DNA from: JAWWPG01 sp963820035
GTDB taxonomy: Bacteria; Actinomycetota; Actinomycetes; Propionibacteriales; Nocardioidaceae
Reading direction: 5' to 3'
Assembly: GCA_963820035.1 (NCBI GenBank)
Contig: CAWFYK010000002.1
Location: forward strand, 310,001 to 374,000
Length of the DNA: 64,000 nt
In this document: piece by piece, positions 1 through 9,255 of the stretch
Layout: every line of letters begins with the position of its first letter
How positions within the stretch are numbered: the stretch's first letter is position 1
Position numbers and translations under genes: made by a program
The notes under the pieces: generated by a model
Database searches by the model: none
What the model was told of the DNA's origin: nothing
The model's input: only the letters and a program-made list of their open reading frames with translations

Positions 1-18
1 CGGCCCTCGAGCGCGAGT

Positions 19-588
19 TTGAGCACCGCTCCTGACAATCGGCTGACCGTTCTCGCGGGGCCCACCGCGGTCGGCAAGGGGACGGTCTCGGCGTACCTCC
101 GAGAGCACTACCCCCAGGTCTGGATCTCCGTGTCGATGACGACGCGGCGGCCGCGACCGGGTGAGGTCGATGGCGTGCACTACCGCTTCGTCGACGATGC
201 CACGTTCGACGCGACGATCGTGTCCGGCGGGTTCCTGGAGTGGGCTGTGGTCCACAGTGGGGCGCGCTACGGCACCCCCGCCGCCCCGGTGAAGGAGGCG
301 CTCGCCGAAGGACGTATCGCGCTGCTCGAGATCGACCTCCAGGGTGCGCGGCAGGTGCGAGAGGTGATGCCGGACGCGCTGTTCGTGTTCCTCGCTCCGC
401 CCTCCTGGGAGGAGCTGGTCCGGCGGCTCGTCGGCCGGGGCACCGAGAACGAGGCCGAACGGCGGCGTCGGCTGGAGACCGCGAGGCTCGAGCTGGCCGC
501 CGAGACGGAGTTCGACGTGACCCTCGTCAACACCGAAGTTCACCGGACGGCCGAGGAGTTGGTAAACTTGATGGTGTCGCCGTCGTGA
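19..588 (+). CDS. gmk: Guanylate kinase
   Basis: Cytoplasmic enzyme that phosphorylates GMP (and dGMP) to GDP with ATP. The P-loop GPTAVGKGT lies at about residues 14-22, followed by the GMP-binding stretch SMTTRRPRPGE and a FLEWAVVHSGARYGT segment, all in the usual order; 189 residues is normal for the family. The start chosen is TTG at 19, but the frame is open to the window edge, so the true start could lie upstream. It is the first gene of a gmk-rpoZ-coaBC-metK-priA order that is common in actinobacteria. Family identification is secure; only the 5' end is uncertain. Confidence 0.93.
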   Translation: MSTAPDNRLTVLAGPTAVGKGTVSAYLREHYPQVWISVSMTTRRPRPGEVDGVHYRFVDDATFDATIVSGGFLEWAVVHSGARYGTPAAPVKEALAEGRIALLEIDLQGARQVREVMPDALFVFLAPPSWEELVRRLVGRGTENEAERRRRLETARLELAAETEFDVTLVNTEVHRTAEELVNLMVSPS

Positions 589-655
589 ACGGCGACCGCT
601 GTCCATGGATCCGTCACCGTGATCCGACTTTCCGACCTGTGAATGAGGCTCCTGC

Positions 656-928
656 GTGCCAGGTACCATGCCCGTTGCCGAGGGGATCACCAACCCTCCG
701 ATCGACGAACTGCTGACCAAGACAGACAGCAAGTACAAGCTCGTGCTGTATGCGGCCAAGCGCGCCCGCCAGATCAACGCCTACTACTCCCAGCTCGGAG
801 AGGGCCTGCTCGAGTACGTCGGCCCGCTCGTCGAGACCCACGTGCAGGAGAAGCCCCTGTCGATCGCCCTCCGGGAGATCAACCAGGACCTGCTCACCTG
901 TGAGGACATCGAGCCCGAGGAGGCCTGA
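656..928 (+). CDS. rpoZ: RNA polymerase omega subunit
   Basis: Small subunit that helps assemble RNA polymerase by chaperoning the beta' subunit. The conserved stretches ITNPPIDELL, YAAKRARQINAYYSQLGEG and EKPLSIALREI are all present, and the length (about 90 residues) fits actinobacterial omega. Two starts are possible: GTG at 656, or ATG at 668, which gives an 86-residue product beginning MPVAEG. I list the longer one because actinobacterial homologues usually carry a few residues before PEG/AEG. It sits 67 bases after gmk and 32 bases before coaBC, consistent with cotranscription. Confidence 0.93.
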   Translation: MPGTMPVAEGITNPPIDELLTKTDSKYKLVLYAAKRARQINAYYSQLGEGLLEYVGPLVETHVQEKPLSIALREINQDLLTCEDIEPEEA

Positions 929-960
929 GCCGCCCTCCCGTCGCTCGATCGACAACCTCG

Positions 961-2205
961 ATGGACAGCTCGGCAGCCCTGGCACCTCGACGCATCGTGC
1001 TGGGTGTCGGCGGCGGCATCGCCGCCTACAAGGCGTGTGAGCTGCTGCGGCGCTTCACCGAGTCCGGCCACGACGTGACCGTCGTCCCCACCGCGAGCGC
1101 CCTGCGTTTCGTGGGGGCCGCGACGTGGGAGGCGCTGTCCGGAAACCACGTCAGTGCGGACGTCTTCGACAGCGTCCCGCAGGTGCGCCACGTCCGGCTC
1201 GGCCGCGAGGCCGACCTGGTCGTGGTCGCGCCGGCCACCGCCGATCTGCTGGCGAAAGCCGCCCACGGTCAAGCCGACGACCTGTTGACGTCGACGCTGC
1301 TGACCGCCCGTTGTCCGCTCGTCTTCGCACCGGCGATGCACACCGAGATGTGGGAGCATCCGGCGACCAGAGCCAACGTGGCGACGTTGCGGGCTCGCGG
1401 AGCTGTCGTCGTGGAGCCTGCTGTCGGGCGGCTGACCGGCGCCGACAGCGGCGCGGGGCGGCTCCCTGAGCCGGTCGAGCTCTTCGCGCTCGCGTCCGCG
1501 GTGCTGGAGCGAGGCGTCGCGGCGCCGGACCTCGCCGGCCGACGCGTCGTGGTGACAGCCGGAGGCACCCACGAGCACCTCGACCCGGTGCGCTTCCTCG
1601 GAAACCGGTCGTCAGGCAGGCAGGGCTACGCCCTCGCCCTCACGGCGGCGGCCCGCGGCGCCGAGGTCACCGTCATCGCCGCCAACGTCGAGCTTCCGGA
1701 CCCCGCCGGCGTCAGCGTCATCCGCGTCGTCTCGACCCAGGACCTCGCCGACGCGGTGCTCGCAGCCGCGCCCGACGCCGACGTCGTCGTGATGGCCGCG
1801 GCCCCGGCCGACTTCCGGCCGGCCCAGGTCGTCGAGACCAAGATCAAGAAGCGCTCCGACGGGGTCGCTCCCACGATCGAGCTGGTCCAGAACCCCGACA
1901 TCCTCGCCGCCCTGGTGGCGCAGCGGAGCAGCGCCGCGAGCCAGGTGCTGGTCGGTTTCGCCGCCGAGACCGGCGACGACAACGGCGAGGTGCTCGACCA
2001 CGCCCGCAGCAAGCTCGAGCGCAAGGGGTGCGACCTGCTGGTGGCCAACGATGTCGGTGGCGGGGCCGTGTTCGGTGCGGACAGCACGTCAGCGGTGATC
2101 CTGTCGGCGGACGCGGCCGACGTCGTCGTACCCGCCGGCACCAAGACCACCCTCGGCGACGCCGTCTGGGACCAGGTGCAGCGGCTCTGGCAGCGGCGTG
2201 GATGA
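961..2205 (+). CDS. coaBC: Bifunctional phosphopantothenoylcysteine decarboxylase / phosphopantothenate-cysteine ligase
   Basis: Makes 4'-phosphopantetheine for coenzyme A: the C-terminal CoaB half ligates cysteine to phosphopantothenate using CTP and the N-terminal CoaC half decarboxylates the product using FMN. The flavin-binding start VLGVGGGIAAYKACELLRR, the catalytic-His region RHVRLGREADL and the PAMHTEMW motif mark CoaC; AGGTHEHLDPVRFLGNRSSG, FAAETGD and KGCDLLVAN mark CoaB. The substrate-clamp segment reads GADSGAGRL, where E. coli has a cysteine; this seems to be an actinobacterial feature. Length 414 is typical. ATG start, no strong ribosome site seen, 32 bases after rpoZ. Confidence 0.94.
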   Translation: MDSSAALAPRRIVLGVGGGIAAYKACELLRRFTESGHDVTVVPTASALRFVGAATWEALSGNHVSADVFDSVPQVRHVRLGREADLVVVAPATADLLAKAAHGQADDLLTSTLLTARCPLVFAPAMHTEMWEHPATRANVATLRARGAVVVEPAVGRLTGADSGAGRLPEPVELFALASAVLERGVAAPDLAGRRVVVTAGGTHEHLDPVRFLGNRSSGRQGYALALTAAARGAEVTVIAANVELPDPAGVSVIRVVSTQDLADAVLAAAPDADVVVMAAAPADFRPAQVVETKIKKRSDGVAPTIELVQNPDILAALVAQRSSAASQVLVGFAAETGDDNGEVLDHARSKLERKGCDLLVANDVGGGAVFGADSTSAVILSADAADVVVPAGTKTTLGDAVWDQVQRLWQRRG

Positions 2206-2316
2206 GACGCGCCAGCAGGTCGCGGAGGCCCGGACAGTTACCCTTGAGGCACCCGTGACACATCCCGTGACACCGCCAGCACTCGCTTCCGCGAGCCCGC
2301 CTCAGAGGAGAACGTC

Positions 2317-3510
2317 GTGAAAGGCCGCCTGTTTACGTCCGAGTCGGTGACCGAAGGTCACCCCGACAAGATCGCGGACCAGATCAGTGACACCGTCCTC
2401 GACGCTCTGCTCGCGCAGGACCCGCACAGCCGGGTTGCGGTCGAGACGCTCGTGACCACCGGGCTCGTGGTGATCGCCGGTGAGGTGACCACCCAGGCCT
2501 ACGTCCCGGTCGCCGAGCTGGCCAGGAAGCGGATCCTCGAGATCGGCTACGACTCCTCCACCAAGGGGTTCGACGGTGCCTCGTGCGGGGTGCAGGTCTG
2601 CATCGGCAATCAGTCCGCCGACATCGCCCTCGGGGTCAACCATGCCTACGAGGACCGCTCCGGCGGCTCGACCGACCCGCTCGACCAGCAGGGCGCGGGC
2701 GACCAGGGCCTGATGTTCGGCTACGCCTGCAAGGACACTCCTGAGCTGATGCCGCTGCCCATCACCATCGCCCAGCGCCTCGCCGAGCGGCTCTCGGCCG
2801 TGCGCAAGGACGGCACGATGGCCTACCTCCGCCCCGACGGCAAGACCCAGGTGACCATCGAGTACGACGGCGACCGCCCGGTCCGGGTGGACACCGTGGT
2901 CGTCTCCAGCCAGCACGCGCGCGACATCGACCTCGAGTCGATGCTCACCCCCGACGTCAAGAAGCACGTTGTCGACGAGGTCTTGAGCTCGTTCGACATC
3001 GACTCCAGCGACTACCGGCTGCTCGTCAACCCGACCGGCCGGTTCGAGGTCGGCGGCCCGATGGGCGACGCCGGACTGACCGGGCGCAAGATCATCATCG
3101 ACACCTACGGCGGGATGGCCCGCCACGGCGGAGGTGCCTTCAGCGGCAAGGACCCGTCGAAGGTGGACCGTTCGGCGGCCTACGCGATGCGCTGGGTGGC
3201 GAAGAACGTCGTGGCCGCCGGACTGGCCAGCCGCTGCGAGGTGCAGGTCGCCTACGCCATCGGCAAGGCCCATCCGGTCGGCTTCTATGTCGAGGCGTTC
3301 GGCACCGAGACGGTACCCGTCGACGACATCAGAGCGGCGGTGCTCGAGGTGTTCGACCTCCGGCCGGCCGCGATCATCCGAGACCTCGACCTGCTGCGAC
3401 CGATCTACACGCTGACCGCGGCCTACGGCCACTTCGGCCGGGAGCTGCCGGAGTTCACCTGGGAGCGCACCGACCGCGTCGAGGAGCTGAAGGCGGCCGT
3501 CCACAGCTGA
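2317..3510 (+). CDS. metK: S-adenosylmethionine synthetase
   Basis: Cytoplasmic enzyme forming S-adenosylmethionine from ATP and methionine. Both family signatures are visible, GAGDQGLMFGY near residues 127-137 and GGGAFSGKD near 270, plus the N-terminal TSESVTEGHPDKIADQ. Length 397 is normal. GTG start at 2317 is preceded by GAGGAGAA, a good ribosome site. A short hairpin CTCGC-TTCC-GCGAG at 2282-2295 sits just before that site; I see no SAM riboswitch. Supplies the methyl donor for the rRNA methyltransferases in this window. Confidence 0.97.
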   Translation: MKGRLFTSESVTEGHPDKIADQISDTVLDALLAQDPHSRVAVETLVTTGLVVIAGEVTTQAYVPVAELARKRILEIGYDSSTKGFDGASCGVQVCIGNQSADIALGVNHAYEDRSGGSTDPLDQQGAGDQGLMFGYACKDTPELMPLPITIAQRLAERLSAVRKDGTMAYLRPDGKTQVTIEYDGDRPVRVDTVVVSSQHARDIDLESMLTPDVKKHVVDEVLSSFDIDSSDYRLLVNPTGRFEVGGPMGDAGLTGRKIIIDTYGGMARHGGGAFSGKDPSKVDRSAAYAMRWVAKNVVAAGLASRCEVQVAYAIGKAHPVGFYVEAFGTETVPVDDIRAAVLEVFDLRPAAIIRDLDLLRPIYTLTAAYGHFGRELPEFTWERTDRVEELKAAVHS

Positions 3511-3559
3511 CCGCTGACGGGGCCGACGAGTCGGCGGCTGCTGGTATGACTGACTCGTC

Positions 3560-5509
3560 ATGACGTCGCCCGAGAGTCCGATCGCCCGCGTCGCGGTCGA
3601 CCTGCCGTTCGCCCACCTCGACCGGCCGTTCGACTACCTGGTGCCGGCGGCGATGGCCGAGGAGGCGGTGCCCGGCTGCCGGGTGAAGGTCCGCTTCGCG
3701 GGGCGCGACGTCAACGGGTTCGTGCTGGCCCGCGCCCACGAGACCGAGCACGTCGGGCGGCTGTCACCGCTGCGCCGGGTGGTCTCGGTCGAGCCCGTCC
3801 TGTCCCCGGAGGTGGTGGCCGCCGCCCGGCTGGTGGCCGACCGCTACGCCGGCACCCTCGCCGACGTGCTCCGACTCGCCGTCCCGGCGCGGCACGCCCG
3901 AGTCGAAGGGGAGCCGCAAACGTCGCCGCCTGAGCCCGCAAGCGCCGTACCCCGTGCTGCGCTCGAGGCCGGGTGGTCGTCTGTTGTCGGGGGGCCGGCG
4001 TGGATCTCTCGGCTGGCCGCCGGCAAGCATCCGCGAGCGGTCTGGTCCGCGGCGGCCGGAGCCGACTGGCCGGGGCGGCTGGCGTCGAGTGCGGCGGCGA
4101 CCCGGTTGTCGGGCCGGGGGAGTCTGCTGCTCGCCCCCGACCATCGCGACGTCGCGCGCATCTCGCGCGCCCTGACCGACCTGCTCGGCCCTGGTTCCCA
4201 CGTCGTGCTGACCGCCGACCTGGGACCGGCGGCCCGCTACCGGGCATTCCTGGCGATCTCGCGGGGCGCTGCCGACATCGTGGTCGGGACCCGAGCCGCC
4301 GCCTTCGCGCCGGTGGGCCGGCTCGGGCTGCTCGCGATCTGGGACGACGGTGATGACCTCTACGCCGAGCCGCGGTCGCCCTACCCGCATGCCCGGGAGG
4401 TACTGCTGCTGCGTGCCTACCAGGAGGGCGCCGCGATGCTGGTGGCCGCGCACAGCCGGTCTGTCGAGGCGCAGGCGCTGCTCGAGTCGCGCTGGGCCGG
4501 CGAGCTCAGCGAGTCGCGGGAGCTGATCCGGGAAGCCGCGCCGCAGGTGCACGTGACGGGAGAGACGGACGACGATCTGGCTCGGGACCAGGCGGCTCGG
4601 TCCGCGCGGATGCCGGCGCAGGTCTTCACCGTCGTTCGCGAGGCGCTGCGCCACGGGCCGGTGCTGGTCCACACCCCGCGTTACGGCTACCAGCCCGGGT
4701 TGGCCTGCGGTCGATGCCGGCGGCCCGCCCGGTGTCCACGGTGCGAGGGACCGATCGGGCGGGCGCAACGGGGCGCCACGCCGCAATGCCAGCGCTGCGG
4801 GACCGCCGCCGAGACCTGGACCTGTCCGCACTGCGGGGGGCACGACCTGCGGGCACCCGTCATCGGGTCGCTGCGGACCGCCGAGGAGTGGGGTCGGGCC
4901 TTCCCCCAGACGCCGGTGGTGGCGTCGGGTGGTGACCGGGTCCTCGACCGCGTCGACGACCGGCCGGCGATCGTTGTCGCCACTCCCGGCGCCGAGCCAT
5001 CGGTTGACGGGGGCTTCGCGGCCGCTGTGCTCATGGACACCTGGCTCACCGTCAGCATGCCCGGCCTCCGGGCCGCGGAGGAGGCGCTGCGGCGTTGGCT
5101 TCGGGTGGCCGCGCTGGTCCGGCCCGGCGGCGAGGGTGGTCGAGTGGTCGCGGTCGGCGAGCCGACCTTGCCTGCTCTCCAGGCACTGGTCCGCTGGGAC
5201 CCGGCAGGTTTCGCGGCGCGCGAGCTCGCCGAACGACGGTCCGCCCACCTCACCCCCGCTGCGCGGATCGCGACCGTGACGGCCGCCACCGACGAGCTGA
5301 TGGAGGCGGTCGGCATGCTGGCGCTGCCGCGCGGCGCCCAGCTGCTCGGCCCCGTCGATGCCGGCGACGGGCTGTCCCGCGTCGTCGTCCGCATCGCGCT
5401 CGAACGTGGGGCCGCGCTGACCCGTGCGCTGCACCAGCTTCAGGCGGCCCGCAGCAGCCGCAAGCTCCCGCCCGTCCGCGTCCAGGTCGACCCCGTCGAG
5501 CTCATCTGA
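3560..5509 (+). CDS. priA: PriA-like primosomal protein N' lacking helicase motifs
   Basis: Replication-restart protein homologue that would recognise stalled forks. The N-terminal DNA-binding part (VDLPFAHLDRPFDYLVPAAM) and the cysteine cluster of paired CxxC motifs at about residues 382-424 (CGRCRRPARCPRC, CQRC, CPHC) are intact and should bind zinc. The central helicase part is degenerate: no Walker A GxTGSGKT is present, and the DEEH box is replaced by WDDGDD. Loss of ATPase motifs is known for actinobacterial PriA proteins, so this is probably a functional, non-unwinding form. ATG at 3560 follows a TATGAC -10-like box at 3545-3550, so transcription may start almost at the gene. 649 residues. 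Confidence 0.88.
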   Translation: MTSPESPIARVAVDLPFAHLDRPFDYLVPAAMAEEAVPGCRVKVRFAGRDVNGFVLARAHETEHVGRLSPLRRVVSVEPVLSPEVVAAARLVADRYAGTLADVLRLAVPARHARVEGEPQTSPPEPASAVPRAALEAGWSSVVGGPAWISRLAAGKHPRAVWSAAAGADWPGRLASSAAATRLSGRGSLLLAPDHRDVARISRALTDLLGPGSHVVLTADLGPAARYRAFLAISRGAADIVVGTRAAAFAPVGRLGLLAIWDDGDDLYAEPRSPYPHAREVLLLRAYQEGAAMLVAAHSRSVEAQALLESRWAGELSESRELIREAAPQVHVTGETDDDLARDQAARSARMPAQVFTVVREALRHGPVLVHTPRYGYQPGLACGRCRRPARCPRCEGPIGRAQRGATPQCQRCGTAAETWTCPHCGGHDLRAPVIGSLRTAEEWGRAFPQTPVVASGGDRVLDRVDDRPAIVVATPGAEPSVDGGFAAAVLMDTWLTVSMPGLRAAEEALRRWLRVAALVRPGGEGGRVVAVGEPTLPALQALVRWDPAGFAARELAERRSAHLTPAARIATVTAATDELMEAVGMLALPRGAQLLGPVDAGDGLSRVVVRIALERGAALTRALHQLQAARSSRKLPPVRVQVDPVELI

Positions 5510-5643
5510 CTCGACGTCCGAACAGTCCCTTCGGGCGCGAGAGTCGGGTGGAATGGTCGCCCGGCACTGGTGACCAAAGACCGACTGCGCCCGGAAGCAT
5601 CCGGAGCCCCGACCCCAGAAGCTCGGTCGGTAGGGTTGCAGAC

Positions 5644-6189
5644 GTGGCGGTGAGGGAGATCAGGCTGTTCGGCGACCCGGTGCTTCGCGAGGTGGCCGCA
5701 CCGGTCACAGACTTCGACAAGCAGCTCCGCACGCTCGTGCAGGACCTCACCGACACGATGCTCGAGGCTCCCGGATCGGGGCTCGCCGCCCCTCAGCTCG
5801 GCGTCGGCCTCCGCGTCTTCACCTACGTCGTCGAGGGCGAGGTCGGCCACCTCGTCAACCCCCACCTGACCCTCAGCGACGAGAAGCAGACCGGCGAGGA
5901 GGGCTGTCTGTCGATCCCTGGGCTGGCGTTCGACTGCACCCGCGCGCTGAGCGTGGTCGCGACCGGGTTCGACATGTATGGCGAGCCGGTGACGGTCACG
6001 GGTAGCGAGCACCGCTCCCGCGTCATCCAGCACGAGACCGACCACCTCGACGGGGTGCTGTTCATCGACCGGCTCGACCCGCTCACGCGGAAGGCGGCGA
6101 TGAAGGCGATTCGGGAGGCAGAGTGGAGCGGCATGTCCGTCCCCCTCGTCAAGGAGTCGCCTCATCCCATGCTGGGCAGGGGCATCTGA
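5644..6189 (+). CDS. def: Peptide deformylase
   Basis: Removes the formyl group from the initiator methionine of new proteins. Three diagnostic motifs are in order: GSGLAAPQLGV, EEGCLSIPG with the metal-binding cysteine, and QHETDHLDG with the HExxH metal site and catalytic glutamate. The frame stays open far upstream through priA, but the product should start at GTG 5644 (AVREIRLFGDPVLR), giving 181 residues. A -10-like TAGGGT at 5631-5636 lies 7 bases before that GTG, suggesting a leaderless transcript. fmt follows after a single base, the natural pairing with the formylating enzyme. Confidence 0.95.
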   Translation: MAVREIRLFGDPVLREVAAPVTDFDKQLRTLVQDLTDTMLEAPGSGLAAPQLGVGLRVFTYVVEGEVGHLVNPHLTLSDEKQTGEEGCLSIPGLAFDCTRALSVVATGFDMYGEPVTVTGSEHRSRVIQHETDHLDGVLFIDRLDPLTRKAAMKAIREAEWSGMSVPLVKESPHPMLGRGI

Positions 6190-6190
6190 G

Positions 6191-7117
6191 GTGCGATTGG
6201 TCTTCGCCGGCACGCCCGAGGTGGCGTTGCCGTCGCTCACGGCGCTTCTCGAAGGTCGCCACGACGTGGTCGCGGTCGTCACGAGACCGGACGCCCCCAC
6301 CGGCCGTGGCCGCATCCTGACGCCGTCCCCGGTGGCACAGCTCGCCGCCGGCAGCGGCCTCGAGATCCTTCGACCGAAACGACCCAGCGACCCGGCGTTC
6401 CTGGAGCGGCTGGCGCAGATCGGTCCGGACTGCTGTCCGGTCGTCGCGTACGGCGGCCTGTTGCCGCAGGCAGCCCTCGACATCCCCCCGCGGGGCTGGG
6501 TCAACCTGCACTTCTCGCTGCTTCCTGCCTGGCGAGGGGCGGCTCCGGTCCAGCACGCCCTGATCGCCGGTGACGAGGTCACGGGCGCGACCACCTTCCG
6601 GCTGGTCAAGGAGCTGGACGCCGGTCCGACGTACGGCCTGTTCACCGAGACGGTCCAGCCTGACGACACGGCGGGAACGCTTCTCGACCGGCTGGCCGTC
6701 CACGGCGCCAGTCTGTTGTCGGCCACCCTCGACGGCATCGAGGACGGCATCCTCGAGGAGCGGGAGCAGCCGACCGAAGGGATCTCGCTCGCTCCGAAGC
6801 TGACCGTCGACGACGGCCTGGTCGACTGGGCCAGGACCGCGTTCGCGATCGACCGGCAGATCCGCGGCTGCACGCCCGCCCCGGGAGCGTGGACCCGCGT
6901 CGTCGACGTCCGGCTCAAGCTCGGACCGGTCCGGCCGCGCCCGGATCAGCCGAGCCTCGACCCCGGCGACCTGCTCGTCACGAAGCAGCACGTGCTCGTC
7001 GGCACCGGCACCCATCCCGTGGAGCTCGACCAGGTGCAGCCACCAGGGAAGCCGGCGATGCCCGCGGTCGCGTGGGCGCGCGGACTCCGGCCAGCTCCTG
7101 CCAGACTCGGCCCGTGA
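6191..7117 (+). CDS. fmt: Methionyl-tRNA formyltransferase
   Basis: Formylates methionyl-initiator tRNA with 10-formyltetrahydrofolate before translation starts. N-terminal RLVFAGTPEVALPSL, the folate-site signature VNLHFSLLPAWRGAAPVQ with catalytic Asn and His, and LDAGPTY are visible; the C-terminal tRNA-binding domain follows. 308 residues is normal. GTG start one base after def, and its stop overlaps the rsmB start, so def-fmt-rsmB should be one transcript. Confidence 0.95.
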   Translation: MRLVFAGTPEVALPSLTALLEGRHDVVAVVTRPDAPTGRGRILTPSPVAQLAAGSGLEILRPKRPSDPAFLERLAQIGPDCCPVVAYGGLLPQAALDIPPRGWVNLHFSLLPAWRGAAPVQHALIAGDEVTGATTFRLVKELDAGPTYGLFTETVQPDDTAGTLLDRLAVHGASLLSATLDGIEDGILEEREQPTEGISLAPKLTVDDGLVDWARTAFAIDRQIRGCTPAPGAWTRVVDVRLKLGPVRPRPDQPSLDPGDLLVTKQHVLVGTGTHPVELDQVQPPGKPAMPAVAWARGLRPAPARLGP

Positions 7118-8526
7118 CACCTGCGCGCGCACCCGACCATTCGCCGGCCCGACGGGCCCGGTCGCGCACCCCACTCGACCCGGCTCGACGAGTCGCCTTC
7201 GCCGCGCTTCGCTCCGTCGACGACCAGGATGCCTACCTCAACCTGACCCTGCCGACCCTGCTCGCGGGCGCCGGGCTGGGCGGGCGCGACGCGGCGTTCG
7301 CCACCGAGCTGGCCAACGGCACCGTCCGGATGCAGGGTCGCTACGACGCGATCCTCGCGACCTGTCTCAAGGGGGGCACCGGCGCGCTGCAGCCCGAGGT
7401 GCTCACCGCCCTCCGCCTCGGCGCCCACCAGCTGCTCGGGATGCGGGTGCCCGCCCACGCGGCGGTCGGCACGAGCGTGGAGCTGGTGCGCGAGTCGGTG
7501 GGGGAGCGGCCGGTCCGCCTCGTCAACGCCGTCCTCCGACGGGTCGGCGCGACACCCCTCGACGGCTGGCTGGACCGGGTCGCGCCGCCCGACGCGGCTG
7601 ACCGCACCCGAGCCTTGGCGACGCGCTTCTCCCATCCGGTCTGGGTCGTGGAGGCGTTCGCCGACGCGCTCGCCGCCGACGGGGCGCCCGAGACGGAGCT
7701 GCCGACCCTGTTGGAGGCGGACAACCAGGCGCCGGCCGTCACCCTCGCGGTGCGCCCCGGGCTCGCCACCGTGGCCGAGCTGTCGTCGTACGGCGTGCAG
7801 CCCGCCAGGTTCTCGCCCTACGGAGGGCGGCTGCCGGGCGGCGACCCGCACGACCTTCCCGAGATCCGGTCCGGTCGGGTCGGCGTGCAGGACGAGGGCT
7901 CCCAGCTGGCCGCCCTCGTCGCCGCCCGCGTCCGGGTCGAGGGCCGCGACACCAGGTGGCTCGACCTGTGTGCGGGTCCTGGCGGCAAGACGGCGCTGCT
8001 GACGGGGCTGGCGAAGGAGCAGCACGCCACCCTCGTCGCGGCTGAGCGGCTTCCTCATCGGGCCGCTCTCGTGGCGCAGGCGCTGCAGGCCTACCCGCGC
8101 CCGCGTCCCGTGATCGCCGCCGACGGCACCCGGCCGGCGTGGCGACCGGCCGCCTTCGACCGGGTGCTCGTCGACGCTCCGTGCAGCGGCCTCGGAGCCC
8201 TTCGTCGTCGACCCGAGGCACGCTGGCGTCGTACGCCGGACGACCTGCGGCAGCTCGTGCCGCTGCAGGCGAGCCTGCTGTCGAGTGCGCTCGAATCGGT
8301 GCGCCCCGGTGGGGTCGTCGTCTACATCACGTGCACCCCCCACCTCGCGGAGTCGCGCGGCGTCGTCGACACGGTCGTCGGAGCCCGCTCAGATGTGAGT
8401 GAGGAGGACGCCCGAGCCCTGCTACCGAAGGTTCCTGACGTGGGGCCGGGGCCGCACGTGCAGCTGTGGCCGCATCGTCACGGCACCGACGCGATGTTCG
8501 TCGCTCTGCTGCGGCGCGCCTACTGA
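7114..8526 (+). CDS. rsmB: 16S rRNA (cytosine-967-C5)-methyltransferase
   Basis: SAM-dependent methyltransferase of 16S rRNA. The N-terminal third is a NusB-like RNA-binding domain (LDPARRVAFAALRSV to about residue 150) and the C-terminal part carries the SAM motif DLCAGPGGKTALLTG, the PCSG motif in VDAPCSGLGALRRRPEA, and the second cysteine in ITCTPHLAES. The frame is open well into fmt, but GTG 7114 overlapping the fmt stop (GTGA) gives a 470-residue product of normal size and is the likely start through translational coupling. Confidence 0.93.
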   Translation: MTPARAPDHSPARRARSRTPLDPARRVAFAALRSVDDQDAYLNLTLPTLLAGAGLGGRDAAFATELANGTVRMQGRYDAILATCLKGGTGALQPEVLTALRLGAHQLLGMRVPAHAAVGTSVELVRESVGERPVRLVNAVLRRVGATPLDGWLDRVAPPDAADRTRALATRFSHPVWVVEAFADALAADGAPETELPTLLEADNQAPAVTLAVRPGLATVAELSSYGVQPARFSPYGGRLPGGDPHDLPEIRSGRVGVQDEGSQLAALVAARVRVEGRDTRWLDLCAGPGGKTALLTGLAKEQHATLVAAERLPHRAALVAQALQAYPRPRPVIAADGTRPAWRPAAFDRVLVDAPCSGLGALRRRPEARWRRTPDDLRQLVPLQASLLSSALESVRPGGVVVYITCTPHLAESRGVVDTVVGARSDVSEEDARALLPKVPDVGPGPHVQLWPHRHGTDAMFVALLRRAY

Positions 8527-8548
8527 GCGACGACTAGACTGTCCAGGA

Positions 8549-9217
8549 ATGGACGTCCAGATCGAGCCGAGCATCCTCGCCGCCAACTTCGCCATCCTGC
8601 AGACCGAGGCGGCCACCGTCGGCAGTGCCGACTGGCTGCACGTCGACGTGATGGACAACCACTTCGTGCCCAACCTGGCCCTCGGACTCCCCGTCGTCGA
8701 AGGGCTGGCCCGTGCCGTGACCCAGTCACTCGACGTGCACCTGATGATCGAGGAGCCCGACCGGTGGGCCCTCGGCTACGTCGAGGCCGGCGCGGCCAGC
8801 GTCACGTTCCACGTCGAAGCCTGCCGGGCGCCGGTGCGGCTGGCCCGCGAGCTGCGGGCTCACGATGCCCGCGCGGGCATGGCGCTCCGCCCGGCCACGC
8901 CGATCGAGCCGTACGCCGACCTGTTCGGTGAGCTCGACATGATCCTCATCATGACGGTCGAGCCGGGGTTCGGTGGTCAGGAGTTCCTCGATGTCTGCCT
9001 GCCCAAGATCCGGCGTACCCGCGAGCTCATCGACGCGCGTGGTGGCGATCTGTGGCTGCAGGTGGACGGCGGCATCAGCCTGGAGACCATCGAGCGCGCC
9101 GCGGAGGCCGGTGCGGACGCGTTCGTCGCGGGGTCGGCCGTCTTCGGCGCCGACGAGCCGGACCAGATGGTGATCCATCTTCGCGACCTGGCCGCAAAGG
9201 CGCGTGTGCCGCGCTGA
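8549..9217 (+). CDS. rpe: Ribulose-phosphate 3-epimerase
   Basis: Interconverts ribulose 5-phosphate and xylulose 5-phosphate in the pentose phosphate pathway. TIM-barrel motifs are present: SILAANFAIL, HVDVMDNHFVPN, DVHLMIEEP, TVEPGFGGQEF and QVDGGIS. The open frame begins in rsmB; ATG 8549 gives 222 residues, the family norm. TAGACT at 8535-8540 resembles a -10 box 8 bases before the start, suggesting a promoter here with almost no leader. Its product's pathway supplies ribulose 5-phosphate to the riboflavin genes that follow. Confidence 0.94.
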   Translation: MDVQIEPSILAANFAILQTEAATVGSADWLHVDVMDNHFVPNLALGLPVVEGLARAVTQSLDVHLMIEEPDRWALGYVEAGAASVTFHVEACRAPVRLARELRAHDARAGMALRPATPIEPYADLFGELDMILIMTVEPGFGGQEFLDVCLPKIRRTRELIDARGGDLWLQVDGGISLETIERAAEAGADAFVAGSAVFGADEPDQMVIHLRDLAAKARVPR

Positions 9218-9255
9218 CAGAGCGAGTACGCTTGTCACAACGAGTGACCACACTC

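Noticed and set aside
3522..3535. Rho-independent terminator after metK (GCCGAC-GA-GTCGGC)
   Set aside because: The stem is only 6 bp with a 2-base loop and no T-run.
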